Of a stretch of DNA of 64,000 bases, positions 53,646 to 60,181 are shown piece after piece. The DNA comes from Mucilaginibacter_A sp050954285. GTDB taxonomy: Bacteria > Bacteroidota > Bacteroidia > Sphingobacteriales > Sphingobacteriaceae. The notes below the pieces were generated by a model, which saw only the letters and a program-made list of their open reading frames with translations, had not been told where the DNA came from and did no database searches. Position 1 is the stretch's first letter. Every line of letters begins with the position of its first letter. A program made the position numbers and the translations under genes. Location: contig JBPBPL010000021.1 in the NCBI GenBank assembly GCA_050954285.1, positions 1 through 64,000 of the forward strand, in the 5' to 3' direction.

Positions 53646-54656
53646 TCAAACACACTTCCAAATGGCATCTACAAACCATTTTTTTGTGTCGAAGAAATGC
53701 TTTACCGGTTCAAAGCCCGCTTCAATTGCCATTTTAGCCGTTTCTGCCAAACTGTATTTTTGAGAAACTTCCATATCAATCAATTCATTTTCTTCAAACT
53801 GAATTATAGTTGATCCAACCTTAACTTTTTGCTCAACCAAGCTTACCAAAAAACTTTTGCAGGAACCGGTCTGCGGATCATAAACCGGGTAATGATCAAA
53901 TTGGTTTAAATTAAAATCCGCATCCAGTTCGCGGTTTATTCTTGTTAATAAGTTTAAGTTAAAATTTTTAGTAATTCCAGCTGCATCATTGTAAGCAGCC
54001 AAAATGGTTTTAGGATTTTTTTTAAGATCAAAACCAATAATAACCAGATCTCCAACCGATAATTCCTGTTGCAGCGCCACGCAAAAAGCAGATGCTTCTT
54101 TTACCGGCATATTTCCAATGTTAGATCCCATAAACAAAACCACTTTTGGGCGATCAGAAAGTTGACGTGCTTCTTTTAGCATATCAAAATAATCTCCATT
54201 AAGTCCGTGCATTTGCAAACCCGGCAATTGTTTTGGTAGCTTGTGAAGTAACTGTTCAATCACATTTGTGGAAATATCTATTGGTAGATAAGTAAAATCA
54301 ACTTTGTTTTGAAGCAGATGTTCCAGCAGATGCACAGATTTTGTAGCATCACCAGCACCCAGTTCAATTAAATCAAAGCTTTTAAACTGATTGGTTAAAA
54401 TAGCAGCGAGTTCATGCTTTTGTTCCGAAAATATTTCCATTTCACAATTGGTAAGGTAATATTCCGGGGCTTTCATAATGTCCTGAAAAAGCTTATCGCC
54501 AGCAGTATCATAAAAATATTTAGACTGAAGTTTTTTAGGTGAAGCTGCTAATCCCGTTATAACATCCTCGTAAAAACTTTGATGATGCATTTTTTCAGCC
54601 GATTCCTCAACTGTTTCCGTTACAGTAAAACTTACATCTTGTATAGATATATTCAT
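53646..54656 (-). CDS. egtD: L-histidine N-alpha-trimethyltransferase EgtD
   Basis: EgtD uses three SAM to convert histidine to hercynine, the first step of ergothioneine synthesis. Family traits seen: LQSKYFYDTAGDKLFQDIMKAPEYYLTNCEMEIF (about 43-76), the SAM site LIELGAGDATKSVHLLEHL (about 95-113), FMGSNIGNMP (about 174-183) and GFDLKKNPKTILAAYNDAAG (about 204-223). Length 336 aa, matching EgtD. It lies 9 bp after egtB on the minus strand. Motif copies at 54095 and 54170. Confidence 0.93.
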   Translation of the reverse strand: MNISIQDVSFTVTETVEESAEKMHHQSFYEDVITGLAASPKKLQSKYFYDTAGDKLFQDIMKAPEYYLTNCEMEIFSEQKHELAAILTNQFKSFDLIELGAGDATKSVHLLEHLLQNKVDFTYLPIDISTNVIEQLLHKLPKQLPGLQMHGLNGDYFDMLKEARQLSDRPKVVLFMGSNIGNMPVKEASAFCVALQQELSVGDLVIIGFDLKKNPKTILAAYNDAAGITKNFNLNLLTRINRELDADFNLNQFDHYPVYDPQTGSCKSFLVSLVEQKVKVGSTIIQFEENELIDMEVSQKYSLAETAKMAIEAGFEPVKHFFDTKKWFVDAIWKCV

Positions 54657-54665
54657 GGTAAAATA

Positions 54666-55868
54666 TTATTTGGCTAAACGGATGCCCGTGTATTGCCAGC
54701 GCGCACTGGTCTGGAAAAAATTACGGTAAGTTTTTCGGCTGTGATCCGGCGAAGTTACATCTGAAGCTCCACGTAAAACCATTTGGTTGACCATAAATTT
54801 ACCATTATACTCGCCAATGGCACCTGGAGCAGTAACAAAGCCGGGATATGGCAGATAAGCACTGTTCGTCCATTCCCAAACGCGGCCCCAGTCTATTTTT
54901 CCGGAAGCCACTTCCCATTCAAACTCTGTTGGCAAACGTAAACCTTTCCAGCTGGCAAAAGCGGCAGCTTCAAAATAACTGACGTGGCAAACGGGTTCTT
55001 TTAGATCAATTGGTTTGATGCCGCCCAATGTATAATTACACCAGTTACCATCTAACAAATACCAGTAAAGCGGTGCTTTGATTTCGTTGCCTTTTACCCA
55101 ATCCCAACCTTCGGCGTGCCAGAAACGGAAGTTTTGATAACCGCCATCCTGTATAAATTCTAAATATTCTGCATTGGTAACCGGTTCACTGCTGATTTCA
55201 AAATCGGGCAGATAAACGGTATGCCGGCCCAATTCATTATCAAAATAAAAGCCATCACCTTCATAACCGATTTCATACAAACCGGATTTTATGGGGATAA
55301 AAACAGCATCATGGTTAGGCATACTGTTTTTACCAGGATAATTTTCGGCATAAACCGGAAGCAGCGGATTATGGCCTAAAATGTATTTAATATCCGTCCA
55401 CAACAGTTCCTGGTGCTGCTCTTCGTGATAAAAACCTAAGGTCAGCAGTTCATGCAGTTCCGCAGAAATCTCGCAACGCAGTAAATTTTCCATTGCCGCA
55501 TCCACATAATCACGATAAGCATAAATATCCTGCACCGTTGGCCGGCTCAAATTACCACGATTGGTACGAATTACTCTTACACCAACGCTTTCATAATAAC
55601 TGTTGAAAACGTAATTATAATCCAAATTAAACTCTTGATAACCAATTACATTAGGCTTTAAAATAAACGTTTCAAAAAACCAGGTTGTATGGCCCAAATG
55701 CCATTTCGGCGGACTCACATCCGGCACGGGCTGCACCACGTAATCTTCGGTTTGCAACGGCGCGCAGATTTGTTTGGAACGGTTGCGAACAGTTTGGTAC
55801 CTGCGGAGCAGATTATTTACCGTCGAGGTATTTTCTAAGCTCGGAGATGTTTCTAATGTGTAACTCAT
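54666..55868 (-). CDS. egtB: Ergothioneine sulfoxide synthase EgtB
   Basis: EgtB is a non-heme iron enzyme that joins a thiol (gamma-glutamylcysteine or cysteine) to hercynine with O2. The DinB-type N-terminal domain carries the iron His in PKWHLGHTTWFFETF (about 53-67) and the His pair YHEEQHQELLWTDIKY (about 147-162). The C-terminal FGE-sulfatase domain (about 185-400) runs from GLYEIGYEGDGFYFDNELGRH to GRVWEWTNSAYLPYPGF and SRKTYRNFFQTSARWQYTGIRL. Length 400 aa. The ATG at 55868 overlaps the end of the egtU gene by 56 bp; no other good start exists before the conserved LLRRYQTVRNRSK. Confidence 0.92.
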   Translation of the reverse strand: MSYTLETSPSLENTSTVNNLLRRYQTVRNRSKQICAPLQTEDYVVQPVPDVSPPKWHLGHTTWFFETFILKPNVIGYQEFNLDYNYVFNSYYESVGVRVIRTNRGNLSRPTVQDIYAYRDYVDAAMENLLRCEISAELHELLTLGFYHEEQHQELLWTDIKYILGHNPLLPVYAENYPGKNSMPNHDAVFIPIKSGLYEIGYEGDGFYFDNELGRHTVYLPDFEISSEPVTNAEYLEFIQDGGYQNFRFWHAEGWDWVKGNEIKAPLYWYLLDGNWCNYTLGGIKPIDLKEPVCHVSYFEAAAFASWKGLRLPTEFEWEVASGKIDWGRVWEWTNSAYLPYPGFVTAPGAIGEYNGKFMVNQMVLRGASDVTSPDHSRKTYRNFFQTSARWQYTGIRLAK

Positions 55869-57381
55869 GTGCTTGTTTATTTCTCATCATCAGCGCGTAA
55901 GCATTGTTAAAACCAATTGGCTTCAACCACTCCAGCGCATATTGTTGTTCAAACTTCTTTCTAACAAAATCATATACTTTGAGTTTGCTGCTGCCGATAG
56001 AATCTGTTGTTTTTTGTGAAGCCTGCAAAATAACCAGCAAACCCGTGCCGGTGTATTCAGGATAAAAATCAATCTGGTTGTTGGTTAGTGCATCAAAACA
56101 TATTTTCGTGCCCCCCAAACCGGTTTTGGTTGAAACTGCATAATCAGTATAACCTTTGATCAAATCAGCATACATGGCCGCCAAAATGTACTGCTCGCCA
56201 AATATTTTGGAGCCGATGCGAACTGTTCCGTTAGATCCATTTTGAGAAGGACGAAAAAGCTTCTTTTGCACCAAAAAATCATGCGCTACTTTTTCTGGAG
56301 ATTGTTTCAGCTGATCAACTTTGTAATTCAAATCCGTCATTACCGAATCGTTGATCGTACCGGATAATAAATCCAATGTTTTCTCCAGTTTCGGAAACTT
56401 TTGCAGCGCATCTTTTCGTACCACCGGCGCACAATAATAAGGCGGAAAAATATGCTTATCGTCTTCCAGAATCATTAAATCATATGCTTTTAAACGGCCA
56501 TCGGTGCTGTAACCGCTGATCACATCGAGTTCTTTTTCGTAAGCGGCTTTGTACATCACGGCATCACTGATGACAACTGTTTTAATCTTCAAACCGTAAA
56601 CTTGGCGCAAACCTAAATCTCCATCCCGCCTGCCCATAAATTCCGGCGTAAAACCAGCCAAGAGTTTATTTTTTCCTGCTGAAGGAAGCAAAAAAATAGC
56701 TGATAAAAGAAGTATCGCCGCCGGAATCAGCCACAACAAAACTTTAACTTTTTTTAAGCTGAGATTTTGTATCCGGGAAAGTAAAAAATCTAAACTAATG
56801 GCCAGCAAAGCCGCCGGAATTGCGCCAGCCAAAATCATATTGCTATTGTTGAGGGAGATTCCGCCAAAAATAAATTCGCCCAAACCACCGGCAGCAATAA
56901 AAGCAGCCAACGTTGCCACGCCAACATTTATAACCGTTGCAGTTCTGATTCCGGCCAGCAAAACCGGCAAAGCCAGCGGCAATTCAACCTTGAATAAAAT
57001 TTGCCAACTGCTCATCCCCATGCCGCGCGCTGCTTCTTTTACCGTTGGATTTACCTCGCTGATACCGGTAAATGTATTGCGGATGATGGGCAGTAAAGCA
57101 TATAAAAACAATGCAACAATGGCCGGTTTTGGTCCGATGCCCAACAACGGAATCATAAAACCGAGCAAGGCCAAACTTGGGATAGTTTGCAAAACTCCCG
57201 CGAAACCTAAAACGCTACCCGAAAATTGTTTTTTCCGGGCGATCCAGATACCCAGCGGCAAACCAATCAGCATCGCCAAAAACAATGAAATGAAAGTTAA
57301 GACTAAATGCTGCAGCGTTTGCTGCAACAGTTTTTCGTGTTCCTGATGCATAAAGCTCCACAAACTTTGCTGGTTGTTCAT
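55813..57381 (-). CDS. egtU: Permease/substrate-binding fusion of the OpuC/EgtU family, circularly permuted
   Basis: A 522-aa membrane protein. Residues 1-235 are an ABC permease with about six helices and the ATPase-contact EAARGMGMSSWQILFKVELP (about 116-135). The rest is an extracytoplasmic quaternary-amine-type binding domain, but in unusual order: the segment normally second (LLAGFTPEFMGRRDGDLG, ISGYSTDGRLKAYDLMIL, DDKHIFPPYYCAPVV, NYKVDQ; 242-370) comes before the segment normally first (VRIGSKIFGEQYILAAMY, IDFYPEYTGTGLL, YALEWLKPIGFNNAYAL; 387-522). EgtU of S. pneumoniae, as I remember it, has the same domain family in the normal order and a similar AGFTxEF segment. The overlap with egtV (4 bp) and egtB supports ergothioneine import; betaine or choline uptake is the alternative. 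Confidence 0.8.
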   Translation of the reverse strand: MNNQQSLWSFMHQEHEKLLQQTLQHLVLTFISLFLAMLIGLPLGIWIARKKQFSGSVLGFAGVLQTIPSLALLGFMIPLLGIGPKPAIVALFLYALLPIIRNTFTGISEVNPTVKEAARGMGMSSWQILFKVELPLALPVLLAGIRTATVINVGVATLAAFIAAGGLGEFIFGGISLNNSNMILAGAIPAALLAISLDFLLSRIQNLSLKKVKVLLWLIPAAILLLSAIFLLPSAGKNKLLAGFTPEFMGRRDGDLGLRQVYGLKIKTVVISDAVMYKAAYEKELDVISGYSTDGRLKAYDLMILEDDKHIFPPYYCAPVVRKDALQKFPKLEKTLDLLSGTINDSVMTDLNYKVDQLKQSPEKVAHDFLVQKKLFRPSQNGSNGTVRIGSKIFGEQYILAAMYADLIKGYTDYAVSTKTGLGGTKICFDALTNNQIDFYPEYTGTGLLVILQASQKTTDSIGSSKLKVYDFVRKKFEQQYALEWLKPIGFNNAYALMMRNKQAHELHIRNISELRKYLDGK

Positions 57382-58337
57382 GGCACCAAATTTTTGTGGG
57401 TAAAAAAAGCTTGCATCAAACCCTTAAAATTGGTTTGTTTCCAGCTATTGGTTTTGGGTTGATGAATACTGATCTGCTGTAAATTATTTTTTTGGAGGAT
57501 AGAAATCGTATCCCAAACGCTGCTTTCCGAAGTAACTTCCGGTTCGGTTTTTATGCCGGTAAAAGAAGCGTGCTGCTCCCACAAATCATCCAGCGAAACC
57601 ACTTTTAATTCCAACTGTAGCCGCTGATCATCCAGAAAAGAACTTACAAATTCATCCGCAGGTTTAAACAATAATTCGGCTGGAGTACCAATTTGTTTGA
57701 TTTTCCCGGCATCCATCAGGCAAATCCGGTCGGCCATTTCAAAAGCTTCCTGCACATCGTGCGTGACCATTACAATGGTTTTGCGCTTTAATTCATCTAA
57801 ATTTTTGAATTCTTTACGAATGGCAATTCGCGTAATCGGGTCCAGCGCACCAAAAGCCTCGTCCATTAATAAAACTGGTGGATCAGCCATCAGCGCGCGC
57901 GCTAAACCAACGCGCTGCTGCTGGCCTCCGCTTAATTCATTCGGAAATAAAGACAAATAACTTTCGGGCAGATGCAGCTTCTCAAGCAAAACCTGTGTCC
58001 GCTGCTCAATTTTCTGCTGGTCCCATTTCAATAATTTTGGAACGACAGCCATGTTTTCGGCTACGGTATAATGCGGAAACAAACCATTATTTTGCAGCAC
58101 ATAACCAATACCGCGCCGCAACTGATCCGGATTTTGTGCTAAAACATATTTTCCATTTACGCTAATCCGCCCACCGGAAGGTTCCGTCAGCCGATTAATC
58201 ATTTTTAAAGTCGTGGTTTTACCGCATCCGCTGGTACCTAAAAGCACCAGCGTTTCGCCTTCTTTTACTTCAAAAGAAATATCATCAACTGCAGCAGTTT
58301 TACCAAAATGTTTGCTCAGGTGTTCGGCAACAATCAT
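57378..58337 (-). CDS. egtV: ABC ATPase of the OpuCA/EgtV type
   Basis: The energy-coupling subunit for the fusion permease. Walker A GTSGCGKT (34-41), Q-loop VLQNNGLFPHYTV (about 80-92), signature LSGGQQQRVGLARAL, Walker B VLLMDEAFGALDP and H-loop VTHDVQEA are all canonical. The C-terminal extension (about 240-319) is too short for two CBS domains, unlike osmoregulated ProV/OpuCA, so salt sensing by CBS is not expected. Start 10 bp after the flavin reductase gene; stop overlaps the egtU start by 4 bp. Confidence 0.9.
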   Translation of the reverse strand: MIVAEHLSKHFGKTAAVDDISFEVKEGETLVLLGTSGCGKTTTLKMINRLTEPSGGRISVNGKYVLAQNPDQLRRGIGYVLQNNGLFPHYTVAENMAVVPKLLKWDQQKIEQRTQVLLEKLHLPESYLSLFPNELSGGQQQRVGLARALMADPPVLLMDEAFGALDPITRIAIRKEFKNLDELKRKTIVMVTHDVQEAFEMADRICLMDAGKIKQIGTPAELLFKPADEFVSSFLDDQRLQLELKVVSLDDLWEQHASFTGIKTEPEVTSESSVWDTISILQKNNLQQISIHQPKTNSWKQTNFKGLMQAFFTHKNLVP

Positions 58338-58346
58338 GAAAGCAAG

Positions 58347-59729
58347 TTACGCTTCTTCTATCGACATAAAAAGGTTATTGATAGATTCTGCCATCGTTGG
58401 ATGTGCAAAAATATTTTCACGCAGTTCGTGTGCTGTAATTTTTCCCTGCATAGCCATCTGGAAAATCGCCATTACTTCGCCGCCTTCGTAACCCAACACC
58501 GTAGCCCCGAGCACCTGATTGGTTTTGGTATCTACTACGGCTTTCATAAATCCTTTGGTTTCTCCAATTTCGTTGGTGCGAGCCACATGGCTCATTTCCA
58601 ACTTGGCCACTTTTACATCTAAACCCTGCTTTTTGGCTTCATCTTCGGAGATACCAATCCGGCCCAGCTGTGGGTCGGTGAACATACAATAGGGTACTGG
58701 CCGGCCTTTAATCGTTAAATCTGCACCTTCCATTAAGTTTTTCAACACAATCAAATGATCGTTGTATGCAATGTGTGTAAACGCCGGACCAGGTTTTACA
58801 TCACCCAAAGCATAAATGCCTTTTGCAGTTGTTTCCAGCTTGTCGGTTACTTTTACATAGCCTTTTTCATCCACTTCCACACCGGTTTTGTCCAAGCCAA
58901 GTGTTTTAGTTTGCGGCGTGCGGCCAACAGCAAGCAACACTTGCGAAGCTGTAATTTTCTGCTCGCCGGTTTTGGTTTTAATAGTTAAAGTAACGCCACC
59001 AGCCGCTTTTTCAATTTTAGTGGTTTCTGCGGAAGTGATGACCTTAATGCCTTCTTCCTCAAAAAAACTGGTGACACATGCGCTCACGTCTTCATCCTCC
59101 CGAGACATGATGCGTTCTCCCTTTTCAATCAGCGTAACCCTGCTGCCAAAACGCGAAAACATCTGCCCAAACTCCAAACCAATATAATTCCCACCGATTA
59201 CAATCAGGCTTTCAGGCAATTCTTTCAATTCTAAAATGGTTGTATTGGTAAGGTAATCAACCGAATCCAAACCTTCAATTTTAGGAATGGTAGCCGTTGC
59301 TCCGGTATCGATAAAAATCAAATCCGCAGTCATTTCTTCTTCTCCACCAGCATTTAATTTGATGATCAATGTTTTTGTATCGATAAAAGAAGCATCACCA
59401 AAAATTAAATCGAGGTTCTCAGTTTCCTCCAAACCTTCTTGTCCGCCATTTCGGGATTTAATTACAATATCATCTTTGCGCTTCATGATGGCCGGAAAAT
59501 CTACTTTAAATTCCGCTACCAGTACACCCAAATCTTTTCGTTTTACCACATAAGCATCACGTGCAGAACCAATTAATGCCTTAGTTGGTGTGCAGCCATC
59601 GTTTACACAGGTTCCGCCTACAAATCTCTTTTCAATTAAAGCTGTTTTTTTGCCTGCTTTGGCTAATTTTTTTGCCAAAGGCGTGCCTGCCTGGCCGGAA
59701 CCAATTACAATTGCATCATAAGTTTTCAT
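58347..59729 (-). CDS. FAD-dependent pyridine nucleotide-disulfide oxidoreductase
   Basis: A 460-aa flavin disulfide reductase of the mercuric-reductase/lipoamide-dehydrogenase group. FAD site VIGSGQAGTPLAKKLAKAG (about 8-26) and redox-active pair C41-VNDG-C46 (motif GGTCVNDGCTPTKALI), NAD(P)-binding VIGGNYIGLEFGQMFSRFG (about 175-193), second FAD segment YALGDVKPGPAFTHIA (about 307-322), and the catalytic His443/Glu448 (AHPTMAESI). There is no N-terminal heavy-metal domain, so true mercury resistance is unlikely. It lies 10 bp before egtV and 12 bp after the DUF427 gene in the same operon, so a low-molecular thiol or ergothioneine disulfide is a candidate substrate. Confidence 0.88.
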   Translation of the reverse strand: MKTYDAIVIGSGQAGTPLAKKLAKAGKKTALIEKRFVGGTCVNDGCTPTKALIGSARDAYVVKRKDLGVLVAEFKVDFPAIMKRKDDIVIKSRNGGQEGLEETENLDLIFGDASFIDTKTLIIKLNAGGEEEMTADLIFIDTGATATIPKIEGLDSVDYLTNTTILELKELPESLIVIGGNYIGLEFGQMFSRFGSRVTLIEKGERIMSREDEDVSACVTSFFEEEGIKVITSAETTKIEKAAGGVTLTIKTKTGEQKITASQVLLAVGRTPQTKTLGLDKTGVEVDEKGYVKVTDKLETTAKGIYALGDVKPGPAFTHIAYNDHLIVLKNLMEGADLTIKGRPVPYCMFTDPQLGRIGISEDEAKKQGLDVKVAKLEMSHVARTNEIGETKGFMKAVVDTKTNQVLGATVLGYEGGEVMAIFQMAMQGKITAHELRENIFAHPTMAESINNLFMSIEEA

Positions 59730-59741
59730 CGGATACTGCTT

Positions 59742-60023
59742 TTATTGAGTAATTTTTACGCCCTTCCAGAAGGCTATATAATTTTTAATTTGCGCTGCTG
59801 CATCTTTTGGCTCTGGGTAAAACCAGGCCGCATCAGGGTTTTGTTTACCATTCACCTCTAAAGTATAATAAGAGGCTAAGCCTTTCCAAGGGCAAGTGGT
59901 ACGTGTAGAGGAAGGTTTTAAGTATTCTTTTTTAACTGCATTTAACGGAAAATATTGATTGTTTTCTACCACAATAGTAGCATCGCTTTCGGCTATAATT
60001 TGATTATTCCATTCAGCTTTCAT
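59742..60023 (-). CDS. DUF427 family protein
   Basis: A 93-aa protein of the DUF427 family, recognised by AEWNNQIIAESDATIVVENNQYFP (about 3-26), STRTTCPWKGLASYYTLEVNG (about 41-60) with the conserved Cys-Pro-Trp-Lys-Gly, and AAWFYPEPKDAAAQIKNYIAFW. Its biochemical role is not known to me. First gene of the operon DUF427-reductase-egtV-egtU-egtB-egtD. A CTGCTTTTA motif variant lies in the 12-bp gap to the next gene (59736-59744). The gap 60024-60121 upstream has no gene but must hold the operon promoter. Confidence 0.88.
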   Translation of the reverse strand: MKAEWNNQIIAESDATIVVENNQYFPLNAVKKEYLKPSSTRTTCPWKGLASYYTLEVNGKQNPDAAWFYPEPKDAAAQIKNYIAFWKGVKITQ

Positions 60024-60121
60024 GATTCATGGTTTTTGATGATTAGTCTTCGTATTTCCAGACTTCCAATTTATCAACCTGTTTGAAGGCATTTAGTTTT
60101 TATGCGGATGGAATGCTTCTT

Positions 60122-60176
60122 TTACCAAGCAAAAAGAGCATCAGAAATTTTTCTTGATGCTCTTTTTGCTTGGTAA
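60122..60176 (-). terminator. Very long terminator hairpin after the barrel protein gene
   Basis: A 22-bp perfect stem (60122-60143 with 60155-60176), nearly continuous with an inner GAAA/TTTC. It ends in the motif copy GGTAAAAGAAGCATTCC when read on the minus strand (60111-60127), so the T-run is supplied by the stem itself. It separates the barrel gene from the DUF427 operon. Confidence 0.75.
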
Positions 60177-60181
60177 CTTTT

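Noticed and set aside
26950..56270. Near-miss motif copies (CTTCTTTTG at about 26970 and 56255, CTCCTTTTA at about 16645, TAAAAGGAG at 43679, CTTGTTTTA at 53061)
   Set aside because: One mismatch in the core; noted but left out of the counts to keep the enrichment estimate conservative.
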